DNA of 64,000 nt from Opitutia bacterium (GCA_947453695.1 CANGHW010000010.1:1-64000); one strand, 5' to 3'; positions 35,722 through 46,900 are shown, numbered from the stretch's first letter. Made by a program: numbers and translations. The notes: generated by a model from the letters alone, not told the origin.

Positions 35722-38700
35722 GCGGCGCGGGCGAAGAGGCGGACGCGCTGCCACCGGATTCGGTGGCCATTGTGGGCATGGCGGGGCGTTTTCCGGGGGC
35801 GACGGATGTCGCGGCGCTGTGGGCGTTGCTCTGCGAAGGCCGCGAAGGACTGGCGACGCTGACGGAGGCGGAGTTGCGCGCGGAGGGGCTGAGCGCGGCG
35901 GAGATCGCCGATCCGAAATTGGTGCGAGTGACGGGAGCGATCACCGATTACGACCGGTTCGACGCGGAATTTTTCGGACTGAATCCGCGCGAGGCGGAGA
36001 TGATCGATCCGCAGCACCGGGTATTTTTCGAATGCGCGTGGAGCGCGTTGGAGAACGCGGGCATCGATCCGACGCGGGCGGGCGGAAGTGTGGGCGTGTT
36101 TGCGGGCGCGAACCTGAACACCTACTTGCTGCACGCGGTGGTGCCAAATCCGGAGAAAGTGGCGGCGATGGGCATGTTTGGGACGGCGATCGCGAGCGAC
36201 AAGGACGCGCTCACGCAGCGCCTCGCCTACGCGCTGAATCTGCGCGGGCCGGCGGTGACGGTGCAGACGGCGTGCAGCACGTCGTTGGTGGCGGTGCAGC
36301 TGGCCGTGCAGAGTCTGCAAAACTTTCAGTGCGACACAGCACTCGCGGGCGGAGTATCGGTGAAGGTGCCGCACCGCACGGGTTACCATTATACCGAGGG
36401 CGGGGTGGCGTCGCCGGACGGACGGTGCCGGCCCTTCGACGCGGGGGCGCGCGGGACGGTGCCGGCGAACGGCTGCGGGGTAGTGGTCTTGCGTCGGCTC
36501 GACGACGCGTTGGCGGAAGGGGACGACATCATCGCGGTCATCCGCGGCGCGGCGGTAAACAATGACGGCGCGCACAAAGTGGGTTTTACCGCGCCGGGCG
36601 TGGAGGGACAGGCGGCAGTGATCGCGCTGGCGCAGGCGGCAGCGGGCGTGCGGCCGGAAAGCATCGGGTTCATCGAAGCGCACGGGACCGCGACACCGTT
36701 GGGTGATCCGATCGAAGTGGCGGCGTTGGGGAAGATTTTTGGCCGCGGAGCGGGCCGCGCGGGACGTTGCGCGCTCGGGTCGGTGAAATCGAATGTGGGT
36801 CACCTCGACGCGGCGGCGGGCGTGACGGGCTTGATCAAGGCGGCGCTGGCGGTGCGCGCGGGCACCGTGCCGGCGACGGTGCATTTTACGGCGGCCAACG
36901 CAGAGCTGGGGCTGGAGACGACGCCGTTTTTTGTGAACGCGAGTGCGGTGGCCTGGCCGGTAAAGGGCGGGCCGCGACGCGCGGGCGTAAGTTCGTTCGG
37001 CATCGGCGGCACGAACGCGCACGTCGTGCTGGAGCAGGCGCCCGAGCGCGTGGAGACGGCCGCAACTACCACAACGGCGGCGCAGTGGTGGCCGGTGTCG
37101 GCGCGGACCGCGACAGCGCTGGCGCAGGCGTCGGCGAATCTGGCGGAGTGGCTCGACGCGCATCCGACCGCGAATCTCGCCGACGTGGCGCGGACGCTGC
37201 AACGCGGACGGCGCGGCTTCGCAGTGAGGCGCGTGGTGCGCGCGACGACAGCGGCGGAGGCGGCGGCGGCGTTGCGGGCGGCGGACGCGGGCCCGAGTGC
37301 GGGAGCGGGTATGGCAACCGAAATTCCGGCGGCGATCCGCGCGTGGTGCGCGAGTGCGGAAAGCGCATGGCCGGAAGAATTCACGGCGGCGGGCCGCACG
37401 GTGGCCTTGCCGGCGTATCCGTTTGAACGGAGCCGACACTGGATCGATACACCGGTGCGGGCGAGCGCGTCGGCCGCCGAAGGCGCGGCGACGAATGCGA
37501 CGGTGCGGCGCGACGTGGCCGATTGGATTTATCGGGCGGCGTGGCGGCGCGGTGTCGTGCGGCGCGGCGAAGCCGGAGCGGGCCGTGCGGTCCTGGACCT
37601 CGGCGGCTACGCAGTGGCGGAGTCGGTGGCGGCGCTCCGGATGCACGCGACGGACGGGGCACTGCGGGAACTTGTCGTAGTGGTGGATGGCGTGCTCGCC
37701 GTGGAAGGTGGGGACGTGTCGGCGCCGGAGCTGGCGGCGGTGCTCGGATTTGTGCAGGTGCTGCGGCAAGAGCGACCGACGGTGCGGTGGCGGGTGCTCG
37801 ATGCGGGCGGACTCACCGGCGCGGAGCGGGCGGCGGCGGCCGAGGGAGAATGGGGCGCGCCGGACGACGAGACCGTCGTGGCGTGGCGCGGCGGACGACG
37901 ATGGATCCGGGGCTGGGATGCGGTGCCGACAGCGGACGCGGGGAGCTGGCGCGACGGCGGCGTGTTCATCATTTCGGGCGGCTTCGGCCGGCTCGGTCTC
38001 GCTATAGCCGATGCGCTGGCCCGGGCAGGGCGCGTGCGCCTGGTGTTAATCGGACGGCGCGGCGCGAGCGGTGCGGAGGAGCGCGTGCGGGCGTTGGAGG
38101 CGACCGGCGCGGAAGTGCTCGCGGTGGCGGCGGATGTCGCTGATGAGGTGGCGATGCGCGGGGCTGTGGCGACCGCGGACGCGCGCTGGGGCGCGGTGCA
38201 CGGGGTGATCCACGCCGCGGGATTGACCGGCGCGGAATCGGTGCGCGCGGCGGCGGAGACCGACGAGGCGATGCGGGCGGCGCTGTGGCACGCCAAGGTC
38301 GCGGGTTGGCGGGCGCTGGATGCGGCGCTGGCGGGACGGACGCTGGATTTCCGGCTGGCGATCACATCGCTGGCAGCAGTGGTGGGCGGACCGGGGCTGG
38401 GCGCGTATGCAGCAGCAAATGCGGCGCTCGACGCGCTGGCGGAACAGTCGGCGACGCGGACGGACGGCACGGGCTGGAGCAGCGTCGCCTGGGGCGGCAA
38501 CGGCGGCGCGGCGATGGACGGCGCAACGGGAGCGGAGGTATTGCGGCGGATTGCGGCGCGCGGGGAGCCGGGCGCCTGGGTGGTCGCGATGACGGATTTG
38601 CGCGCGTGGTTGCGGGCGAGCGCGCCGACGCTGGCCGCGTCGGCTGCGCCGGTGGCGGTGTCGCGCGCGGAGGCCGAGCGGGTGTTGGCGGAAATTTGGA

Positions 38701-38966
38701 GCGCGGCGGTGGGCGCGGTGCCGGCAACGTGGGAGCAGAATTTTTTTGAAGCGGGCGGCGATTCGTTGTCAGCGGTGCAAGTGGTGGCGCAGATCAACCG
38801 GCGCTTCGGGACGGAGCTGACCGTCGCGGCATTTTTGAATCAGCCAACGGTGGCGGCGGTGGCGGCGCGAGTGGCACCCGACGAAGTGGCGGCGGCGGAG
38901 GCGACCGGCGCGCGGGTGCGGCGCGGGGCGTTGCGCCGTGAGCGTCGCGGAGGAGGCGAAGCATGA
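35718..38966 (+). CDS. Type I polyketide synthase 1: KS-(AT lost)-KR-ACP
   Basis: The 1082-residue protein has an active-looking ketosynthase at 13-440 (C186 in TACSTS, HGTATP, SNVGHLD). There is no acyltransferase: no GHS motif occurs, yet the post-AT linker LPAYPFERSRHW is present about 200 residues after the KS. This is the scar of an excised AT in a cis-AT module. A ketoreductase follows at about 750-930 (ISGGFGRLG, TSLAAVV, YAAANA), then an ACP (GGDSLSAVQ). The KS would take peptidyl-Leu from NRPS4, add C2 and reduce the ketone to a hydroxyl. Malonyl loading must come from another AT, either in PKS3 or the fatty-acid FabD. It overlaps both neighbours by ATGA. Confidence 0.92.
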   Translation: MSGAGEEADALPPDSVAIVGMAGRFPGATDVAALWALLCEGREGLATLTEAELRAEGLSAAEIADPKLVRVTGAITDYDRFDAEFFGLNPREAEMIDPQHRVFFECAWSALENAGIDPTRAGGSVGVFAGANLNTYLLHAVVPNPEKVAAMGMFGTAIASDKDALTQRLAYALNLRGPAVTVQTACSTSLVAVQLAVQSLQNFQCDTALAGGVSVKVPHRTGYHYTEGGVASPDGRCRPFDAGARGTVPANGCGVVVLRRLDDALAEGDDIIAVIRGAAVNNDGAHKVGFTAPGVEGQAAVIALAQAAAGVRPESIGFIEAHGTATPLGDPIEVAALGKIFGRGAGRAGRCALGSVKSNVGHLDAAAGVTGLIKAALAVRAGTVPATVHFTAANAELGLETTPFFVNASAVAWPVKGGPRRAGVSSFGIGGTNAHVVLEQAPERVETAATTTTAAQWWPVSARTATALAQASANLAEWLDAHPTANLADVARTLQRGRRGFAVRRVVRATTAAEAAAALRAADAGPSAGAGMATEIPAAIRAWCASAESAWPEEFTAAGRTVALPAYPFERSRHWIDTPVRASASAAEGAATNATVRRDVADWIYRAAWRRGVVRRGEAGAGRAVLDLGGYAVAESVAALRMHATDGALRELVVVVDGVLAVEGGDVSAPELAAVLGFVQVLRQERPTVRWRVLDAGGLTGAERAAAAEGEWGAPDDETVVAWRGGRRWIRGWDAVPTADAGSWRDGGVFIISGGFGRLGLAIADALARAGRVRLVLIGRRGASGAEERVRALEATGAEVLAVAADVADEVAMRGAVATADARWGAVHGVIHAAGLTGAESVRAAAETDEAMRAALWHAKVAGWRALDAALAGRTLDFRLAITSLAAVVGGPGLGAYAAANAALDALAEQSATRTDGTGWSSVAWGGNGGAAMDGATGAEVLRRIAARGEPGAWVVAMTDLRAWLRASAPTLAASAAPVAVSRAEAERVLAEIWSAAVGAVPATWEQNFFEAGGDSLSAVQVVAQINRRFGTELTVAAFLNQPTVAAVAARVAPDEVAAAEATGARVRRGALRRERRGGGEA

Positions 38967-41900
38967 GCACGGCGAAAGCGGCGGCGGACGCAAATGCAGT
39001 GGCAATCACGGCAGTGGCGGGGCGTTTTCCAGGGGCGCGGACTGTGGAGGAATTTTGGGCGAACCTGCGGGCGGGCAAGGAATCGGTGCACTTTTTCACG
39101 GACGACGAGTTGCGCGCGGCGGGCGTGGACGAAGCGTGGCTCGCCGATCCCCACAATGTGAAGGCGCGGCCGCGGCTGGAGGACATCGATCAGTTTGACG
39201 CGGCGTTTTTCGGCATTCCGCCGAGCGAAGCGGAATGGATGGACCCGCAGCATCGGCTCTTCCTCGAGGTGGCGCACGAAGCGCTGGAGCGCGCGGCGAT
39301 CGCGCCAGACCAGTTCGACGGGCTGATCGGAGTGTTCGGCGCGGCGGCGACGAGTTCATATTTGTTGGGCAATCTCAACGGGCATCCGCGCGCAGCGGCG
39401 GCGGGGGCGGCGCTGGGCACGGGGAACTTCCCGGATTTTCTGGCGACACGGGTGAGCTACAAACTGAACCTGCGCGGTCCGGCGTATGCGTTGCAGACGG
39501 CGTGCTCGGGGTCGCTCGTCGCGGTGCACGTGGCGGCGCAGAGTCTCTTGAATTTCGAGTGCGATGCGGCGCTGGCGGGCGGCGCGGTGGTGAATGTGCC
39601 GCAGGACACGGGATATCGGTATACCGAGGACGGCGTCGTTTCCCCCGACGGACACTGCCGGCCCTTTGACGCGGCGGCGCGCGGCACAATTTTTGGCAGT
39701 GGCGTAGGCGTCGTGGTGCTGCGCCGGCTGGCGGATGCGGTGCGCGACGGAGACCGTATCCTCGCGGTCTTGCGGGGCTCGGCGCTGAACAACGACGGGG
39801 CGATGAAGGCGGGCTTCACCGCGCCGGCCGTGAGCGGACAGGCGGAGGTGATCGGGGAAGCGCTGGCCAACGCGGGCGTGAGCGCGGACGAAATCAGCTA
39901 TGTTGAAGCGCACGGGACCGCGACGCCGCTGGGCGATCCGATCGAGGTGGCGGCGTTGACGCAGGCGTTTCGCGAGTCGACGCAGCGACGCGGGTTTTGC
40001 GCGCTGGGTTCGGTAAAATCGAACATCGGCCATCTCGATGCGGCCGGCGGCGTGGCGGGTCTGATCAAGACCGTGCTCGCGCTGCAGCACGGCGAACTGC
40101 CCGCGACCCTGCATTTCAAAACGCCGAATCCGAAGATCGATTTTGCCAGCAGTCCGTTTTTCGTGAACGCGCAACTGACGCCGTGGGTGCGGCCGGCGGG
40201 AGGCTTGCGGCGTGCGGGCGTGAGTGCGTTTGGCGTCGGCGGGACCAATGTGCACGTAATTTTGGAGGAAGCCCCGCGCGAGATGGCGGGGGCGATCCCG
40301 GGCGCGGGCACGGGTTCAAACGCCGCAACCGGGCGCCCCTGGGAGTTGCTGGTCATTTCGGCCCGGAGCGAAGCGGCGCTCGAGGACGCGACGAAACAAT
40401 TGGCCACGCGCCTCGGCGAGGCGGAAGCACCGATTTTGGCGGCGACGGCAGAAGCACTGCGAACGGGTCGAAGGGGGTTTGAATTTCGGCGGGCGGTGGT
40501 GGCGGCGAATGCCAGCGAGGCGGCGGCGGCCCTCACGGCGAAGGATGCCGCCCGCGTGGCGACCGGGCGGGTGAAGCCCGGGGCACGCGAAGTGGCGTTT
40601 TTATTTCCCGGACAAGGGGCGCAAGCGCTCAACATGGGGCGGGAAATGGCGGCCACGGAGCCGGTTTTTCGTCAGGCGTTCGACCGGTGCATCGAGCTTT
40701 TTCGCCCGCTCCTGGGAGTCGATTTGCGCGCGGTGATCCATCCGGCCGGAGCGGCGGACGAGGCCGCGGAGGTGCGGTTGCGGCGGACGGACTTCGCGCA
40801 ACCGGCGTTGTTCGCGGTTGAATATGCGCTCGCGCAGCAATGGATCGCGTGGGGCGTGCGGCCGGCAGCCTTGCTGGGGCATAGCCTGGGCGAGGTGACG
40901 GCGGCGTGCGTGGCGGGGGTGTTTTCGCTAGAGGACGCGGTTCGGTTGGTGGCGGCACGCGGGCGCTTGATGCAGGCGCTGCCGGAAGGTGCATTGCTGG
41001 CGGTGACGCTGTCGCCGACGCAAGTGAAGGCGTATCTCTCGCCGTCGCTTTCGCTGGCAATCGTGAATGGTCCCACGGCGTGCGTCGTCGCGGGCGGAGT
41101 GACGGTGATCGCAGCGCTGGAAGACCGGCTGCGGGGCGAAGGAGTAATGGCGCGGCGGTTGCCGACGTCGCAAGCGTTTCAATCGCACCTGATGGAGCCG
41201 GTCGTGGCCCCACTGGCAGCGGAGTTACGCAGCATGACGCTGCGAGCGCCGAAGGTGCCGATGCTGTCAAATGTGACGGGGCGCTGGCTCACAGCAGCCG
41301 AGGCGACCGATCCCGGCTACTGGGCACGGCAGGTGCGGCAGACGGTTTATTTTGGCGACGGGTTGCGCGAGCTGGCGAAGGAGCCGAACCGATTGTTTGT
41401 GGAAGTCGGTCCGGGGCGTATCCTCGCTGGCCTAACACGGCCGAATCTTGACCCGGCCGACGGCCGCAGCGCGTGGGCCTCGTGGCCGGACGCGCGGGAA
41501 CGAAAATCAGAAGCCGCAACGATGCTCAGCACGCTGGGTCGCCTGTGGATCGCGGGGGTGCACGTCGACTGGCGCGGGGTGCGCGGCGCGGCGGCGCGGC
41601 GGTGTGCAGAGCTGCCGACCTATCCCTTCGAGCGACGCCGCCATTGGATCGATCCGGTGCGGGCGACGGACGGCGCCCGCGAGGGCGCGGCAAAACGGCG
41701 GATGCCGATGGACCGCTGGTTCTACGTGCCGACGTGGAAGCAATCCACGGCACGAGTTGCAACCGGACCGGCTCCGGCGGGAGCGGCGTGGATCGTAACG
41801 CTGGACCAAGGCGGGGTCGGAGGTGCCGTGGCAGAGCGCTGGCGCGCGGCGGGGCGGACAGTGGTGACAGGGGCAAACGGCGGCACGGGGACCTGGTCCG

Positions 41901-43369
41901 AGTTGGTGCAAAAAGCGGGCGCGGACGGGCGGCGAATCGCGGGAATCGTCGCGACGGATTTCTTGGACGCTGCGGACGAAGCGGCGGCGCGCGAAGTGTT
42001 TCACCGTCTGAACGGACTGGCGGCGGCGTGGGTGGCGGCGGGCGGGACGGAGCCGTTGCGGCTGCTACTCGTGACGGCCGGCGTGCACGGAGTGTTGGCG
42101 AGCGATGCGGTGCGGCCCGGCGGGGCACTGGCGGCGGGTCCGGCCCAAGTGTGGCCGTGCGAAATGCCCCTGATCGATGCGCGGCACGTGGACCTCGCCG
42201 CCGGGGAACCGGCGGAGACAGCGGGCGCGCAACTCGACGCGGAGATGTCACTCGGCGACGGGGCGCGGTTGGCGGCGTGGCGGGCGGGCGGGCGCTGGGT
42301 GCCGCACTTCGAGCCGGTCGCGATGCCGCTCCCGGAGACGGGTGTGACTGCAGTGCGATCGCGTGCGGTGATTGTCATTACCGGCGGTTTCGGAGGCATT
42401 GGCATTGTTTTGGCGGAGACACTGGCTCGCACGGCGCAGGCGCGGCTGGTGCTCGTGAGCCGGCGCGGGGGCGCGGGCCAGGGCGAGGTGATCGCAAAAC
42501 TTACGGCGCTCGGCGGCGAAGTAATGGCATTGGCGGCCGATGTCAGCCTGGACGAGGCGTGGCGGGGAATATTCGCCGCGGCGGAGGCGAAATGGGGCGA
42601 AGTTCATGCAGTGATCCATGCGGCGGGAGTGCCTGGACGCACGGTCGCGGCGCTCAAAACGCGTGCAGACGCGGAGGCCGTGTGGGCGCCGAAGCTCGGG
42701 GGCATGGCGGGATTGGCAGAGGCGGCAGCGGCGCGACGGCTGGATTTCGTGCTCCTGTGTTCGTCGCTCGCAGTGTGGTCGGGCAGCGTGGGGCAGAGCG
42801 ATTACGTGGCGGCGAACGCGATGCTCGACGCGCAGGCGGCGGTGCTGGCGGCGCGCGGAGTGCCGGCGATGACGATCAACTGGGATCTCTGGAGCGGAGT
42901 CGGCATGGGCAGTGCGGAGGCCAAGGGAGCGGAGTTCGCAATCCGGGCGACCGAGGGCGGCGACGTGTTGCAACGGCTGCTGGCGACGCCGCGGGGTCGC
43001 GTGATGGTGTCGACGGGAGAACTGCCCGGGCGTTTTCTGCACGACTACGCGGCGCGGCAAGACGCGACCGTGACGGCGGCGGCGCGGCACCCACGGCCGG
43101 CCCTGGCGACCGAGTTTACCGAGCCCGCGGCGGGACTGGAGCGAGAGCTGGCAGACCAATGGGCGGCGGTGCTCGGGCTGGAGCGCGTGGGCGCGGAGGA
43201 CAATTTTTTCGAACTGGGCGGCGATTCGCTATCCGCGTTGCAGGCAATCGCCGCGCTGAAGGCCGCGCGGGGCGTGACGGTGGCGGTGGTCGAGCTCTAT
43301 GACGCACCGACGCCGCGACGGCTGGCGACGGCGATCAGCAGTGCAGCGGGCAAGCTTTCGCCGAACTGA
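38963..43369 (+). CDS. Type I polyketide synthase 2: KS-AT(atypical)-KR-ACP
   Basis: The 1468-residue protein has a KS at 10-435 (C181 in TACSGS, HGTATP, SNIGHLD), an AT at about 530-850, a KR at 1125-1330 (ITGGFGGIG, CSSLAVW, YVAANA) and an ACP near 1422 (GGDSLSALQ). The AT has its nucleophile (S641 in GHSLGE), but the substrate motif that should read HAFH is Q737-A-F-Q740. The last position is the catalytic histidine in family members, so malonyl transfer may be weak or absent. Post-AT linker LPTYPFERRRHW is intact. One ketoreduced C2 extension is expected. It overlaps PKS1 by ATGA and is followed by a 625-bp gap. Confidence 0.92.
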   Translation: MSTAKAAADANAVAITAVAGRFPGARTVEEFWANLRAGKESVHFFTDDELRAAGVDEAWLADPHNVKARPRLEDIDQFDAAFFGIPPSEAEWMDPQHRLFLEVAHEALERAAIAPDQFDGLIGVFGAAATSSYLLGNLNGHPRAAAAGAALGTGNFPDFLATRVSYKLNLRGPAYALQTACSGSLVAVHVAAQSLLNFECDAALAGGAVVNVPQDTGYRYTEDGVVSPDGHCRPFDAAARGTIFGSGVGVVVLRRLADAVRDGDRILAVLRGSALNNDGAMKAGFTAPAVSGQAEVIGEALANAGVSADEISYVEAHGTATPLGDPIEVAALTQAFRESTQRRGFCALGSVKSNIGHLDAAGGVAGLIKTVLALQHGELPATLHFKTPNPKIDFASSPFFVNAQLTPWVRPAGGLRRAGVSAFGVGGTNVHVILEEAPREMAGAIPGAGTGSNAATGRPWELLVISARSEAALEDATKQLATRLGEAEAPILAATAEALRTGRRGFEFRRAVVAANASEAAAALTAKDAARVATGRVKPGAREVAFLFPGQGAQALNMGREMAATEPVFRQAFDRCIELFRPLLGVDLRAVIHPAGAADEAAEVRLRRTDFAQPALFAVEYALAQQWIAWGVRPAALLGHSLGEVTAACVAGVFSLEDAVRLVAARGRLMQALPEGALLAVTLSPTQVKAYLSPSLSLAIVNGPTACVVAGGVTVIAALEDRLRGEGVMARRLPTSQAFQSHLMEPVVAPLAAELRSMTLRAPKVPMLSNVTGRWLTAAEATDPGYWARQVRQTVYFGDGLRELAKEPNRLFVEVGPGRILAGLTRPNLDPADGRSAWASWPDARERKSEAATMLSTLGRLWIAGVHVDWRGVRGAAARRCAELPTYPFERRRHWIDPVRATDGAREGAAKRRMPMDRWFYVPTWKQSTARVATGPAPAGAAWIVTLDQGGVGGAVAERWRAAGRTVVTGANGGTGTWSELVQKAGADGRRIAGIVATDFLDAADEAAAREVFHRLNGLAAAWVAAGGTEPLRLLLVTAGVHGVLASDAVRPGGALAAGPAQVWPCEMPLIDARHVDLAAGEPAETAGAQLDAEMSLGDGARLAAWRAGGRWVPHFEPVAMPLPETGVTAVRSRAVIVITGGFGGIGIVLAETLARTAQARLVLVSRRGGAGQGEVIAKLTALGGEVMALAADVSLDEAWRGIFAAAEAKWGEVHAVIHAAGVPGRTVAALKTRADAEAVWAPKLGGMAGLAEAAAARRLDFVLLCSSLAVWSGSVGQSDYVAANAMLDAQAAVLAARGVPAMTINWDLWSGVGMGSAEAKGAEFAIRATEGGDVLQRLLATPRGRVMVSTGELPGRFLHDYAARQDATVTAAARHPRPALATEFTEPAAGLERELADQWAAVLGLERVGAEDNFFELGGDSLSALQAIAALKAARGVTVAVVELYDAPTPRRLATAISSAAGKLSPN

Positions 43370-43994
43370 GAATAGGTCGAAGCGGTTTCCCTCAGTGCGG
43401 AGAGCCGGGGCCGCAGAGCAAAATCTTCCGCACGACGGCAGGAGCCCTCGCGAGTGGACTCCCCGTTTGGCTCGAGGTATCCGCGCGCGGTCTGCTGTCG
43501 TTGATCGACTGCGTCGTTACAGCTGAAACCGAAAAAACTACCTACCCTCGGTCGGCGACAGGAGTCGCTGGGCACCAAGCGCCCACCCGACCGCGCTTCC
43601 AATCACCGGCGCCAACAACGCACCAAGCCACCCCTTCGTCGTTGCCGTAGAAGGGCTCAGAGACGGACCCATTTCGATTCCCGGGGCGCTCTCCCGGTTC
43701 GCGAATTCGTCCCTGCGGGAGTTCCCACCTCAACACCATCAACCCGCGATAAACGGAGGGGAACCAATCGATATCATCACTCCGTGCCACACTCAAAATC
43801 ACGGCGGAGACACCGGTGCCACGCTCCGCGTGGGGACCAACGCGTGCACGATCTTCCGACGTTACGTTTCGGCAACGTGCCCGGTGGGTCAGGCAAACGA
43901 AAACTCCCCACGTTTCCGCACGATAACGAGATCTGGGCTTGGCGCTTGTGCGACAGCTGTTTTAGTCGGGGCTCTTTGGTTCAAAAATTCCGCC
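43370..43994. other. 625-bp gap inside the otherwise overlapping operon
   Basis: All other synthase genes here overlap or nearly touch. This stretch has lower GC and no recognised family. It may carry a secondary promoter for PKS3 or be the trace of a lost gene. A small minus-strand reading frame (43538-43672) is listed separately. Confidence 0.5.
43538..43672 (-). CDS. Candidate 44-residue membrane peptide (weak)
   Basis: On the minus strand ATG 43672 is preceded by GGGA at a 6-bp spacing. It encodes 44 residues with one hydrophobic Gly/Ala-rich segment, GWLGALLAPVIGSAVGWAL, flanked by a polar start and a charged end. That is the profile of a single-span small membrane protein, but it matches no family I know. 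High-GC non-coding DNA easily gives such frames, so it may be chance. It lies antisense in the gap before PKS3. Confidence 0.2.
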   Translation of the reverse strand: MGPSLSPSTATTKGWLGALLAPVIGSAVGWALGAQRLLSPTEGR

Positions 43995-46900
43995 ATGATT
44001 TCTCCCGCCCCCGGTTCCCTTGATCCCGCCAAACACGTTGCCATCGTCGGCATGCAGCTCCGTTTCCCGGGTGCCACGACGCTCGCGGAATTCTGGCAAA
44101 ACCTGCGCAACGGGGTGGAGTCGATCCAGTTTTTCACCGAAGAGGAATTATTGGCGGCGGGCTTTCACGCCGGGCTCTTGCGCAATCCGGCGTTTGTCCG
44201 GGCGAATCCGAATCTCGGAGACACGGCGGGCTTCGATCCCGCGTTTTTCGGCTTCACGCCGCGCGAGGCCGAGGTGATCGATCCGCAAATCCGGCTGATG
44301 CTGGAGTGCTCGTGGTGCGCGCTGGAAGATGCCGGTTGGGAAGCGGACCGGTTTCCGGGCCGCATCGGGGTGTTCATGGGGGCGAACATCAGCAATTATT
44401 TCATGGCAAATTTGCTGCCGCAGATCGAGGAGCTGACGGCCGGACAGGGCGAGATCTCGGCGCTGACGTTGTTCAACGACCGCGATTCGCTGGCGACAAT
44501 CGTCTCCTATAAACTGAATCTCAAGGGGCCGAGCGTAACGGTGCAGACGTATTGTTCGACGTCGCTCGTGGCGGTGCATCTCGGCTGTCAGAGTCTGCTC
44601 GGCGGCGATTGCGAGATGGTGCTGGCCGGCGGAGTGTCGTTGAACAACGAAGCGGTTGCGGGTTACACCTACACCGAGGGCGGCATCAAGTCGCAAGACG
44701 GACATTGCCGGACCTTCGACGCGGCGGCGAGTGGCACGGTCTTCGGCAACGGTGTCGGCGTGGTCGTGTTGAAACGGCTCGACCGCGCGCTGGCCGACGG
44801 CGACACGATCCACGCGGTTATCCGCGGTTCGGCGATCAACAACGACGGCGCGATCAAGGCCGGCTACACGGCGCCGAGCGTGCAGGGTCAGATCGAATCC
44901 ATCTCGGCGGCCATCGCGCGGGCGGACGTCGATCCGGAGACAATCGGCTTCGTCGAGGCGCACGGCACGGCGACGCTGGTGGGCGATCCGATCGAGGTGA
45001 CGGCGCTGACGCAGGCGTTTGACGCGGCGGGCGCGAAGCGGCGGCAGTATTGCGCGCTGGGTTCGGCGAAGACCAATTTCGGACACCTCGACCGGGCGGC
45101 GGGCGTGGCGGGGCTGATGAAGACGGCGCTGACGGTGCGCGAAGGCCTGATCCCGCCGTCCCTGCACTATGTGCAGGCCAATCCGAAAATCGATTTCGAG
45201 AGCAGTCCATTTTTCGTTAATACGAAGCTGCGCCCGTGGGAAAGTCAGGGCGGGCCGCGGCGCGGGTTGATCTGCTCGCTGGGCGTCGGAGGGACGAACG
45301 CTCACGCGATCGTCGAGGAGCCGCCGGCGCGCGCGCCGTCCGGGCCGTCGCGACCGGTGCAGTTGGTCGTCGTGTCGGCGCGCTCGGAGAGCGGACTCGG
45401 CGCCGCGACCGACCAGCTGGTGAAATTTTTGAACCAGAATCCGGATGTGCCGCTGGCGGACGTAGCCTTCACGCTGCAGAATGGCCGGAAGGTTTTCAGT
45501 CAGCGGCGGATCGCGGTGGGGCGCGACGCGGCAGAGATCGTGGCGGCGCTGGAAGGGCGGGCCGCGGGGCAGAGCCACTCGGGCGCGGCGGCGGGCACGA
45601 AGCGGCCGGTGGCATTCATGTTTCCGGGGCAGGGCGCGCAGTATGTCGGCATGGGGCGCGAGCTCTACGAAGGTGAAACGGTGTTTCGCGCCGAAGTGGA
45701 CCGCTGCGCCGCAGTGTTGCGTCCGTTGCTCGGGCTCGATCTGCGCACGGTGATTTATCCGGCGCCGGCGGCGGCGGCGGGAGCGGCGGAACAGCTGAAA
45801 CAAACGGCGCTGACGCAGCCGGCGTTGTTTACCGTCGAATACGCGCTCGCGCGCCTGTGGCAGAGCTGGGGGGTGCAACCCGAGGCAATGATCGGTCACA
45901 GCATCGGAGAATACGTGGCGGCGACGCTCGCGGGCGTGTTTGCCGTCGAGGACGCGTTAGCCCTGGTGGCAGCGCGCGGGCGGTTGATGCAGAGTTTGCC
46001 GGCCGGCGAAATGTTGGCGGTGCCGTTGCCGGAGTCGGAAGTGCTGCCCCTGCTCGGGGTGGAGCTCTCGCTCGCGGCGGTCAATGCGCCGGCGAGCTGC
46101 GTTGCATCGGGGCCGGCGGCGGCGGTGGCGGCGCTGGAGCGGGCGTTGCAGGCGAAGGGCGTCGAAGCGCGGCGGTTGCAGACCTCGCATGCGTTCCACT
46201 CGCGCATGATGGATCCAATTCTGGCAGAGTTTACCGCGTTGGTAGCGAACGTGAAACGCAGCGCGCCCACGCTGCCGTATATTTCGAATCTCACGGGCAC
46301 ATGGGTCACGGCGGCGCAGGCGACGGATCCGGCTTATTGGGCGCAGCACTTGCGCGGCGCGGTGCGGTTTACCGACGGCGTGGCGGAGCTGCTCAAGAGC
46401 GGCACACGCGTGGCCCTTGAAGTCGGGCCAGGCCGGACGCTCGCGACGCTCGCGCGGCAGCGGCCGGAGCTGGCGGCGCAGGGTGCGGCGATCACGACGT
46501 TGCGGCACGCGCAGGAAAAAACATCGGACGCGGTGCACGTGCTGGGGGCGCTGGGTAAACTCTGGATCGCGGGCGTCGAGATCGACTGGACCGGCTTTTC
46601 GGCGGGCGAGCAGCGGCGGCGCGTGCCACTGCCGACGTATCAATTCGAGCGGCAACGTTATTGGGTGCAACAGAAGGCGATCGCACTCCCATCGGCGGGG
46701 GCGGCGGCACCGGCGGCGTTTGTGCGGCATGCGGATTTGGCGGATTGGTTTTACGCGCCAGTGTGGCGCGAGACGCCGGCGGCGGCGAGCGCGGCGACGG
46801 CCGGCAACCAGTGGCTGGTGCTGGCGGATGCGGGTCCGCTGCGCGACGCACTGGTGACGCAGCTGCGCGCCGAAGGCCGGCAGGTGACGCTGGCGGAGAC

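Noticed and set aside
43830-43994. Upstream extension of PKS3
   Set aside because: The 55 extra residues are not PKS-like; MISPAPGSLDPAKHVAIVGM at 43995 matches the usual KS start.
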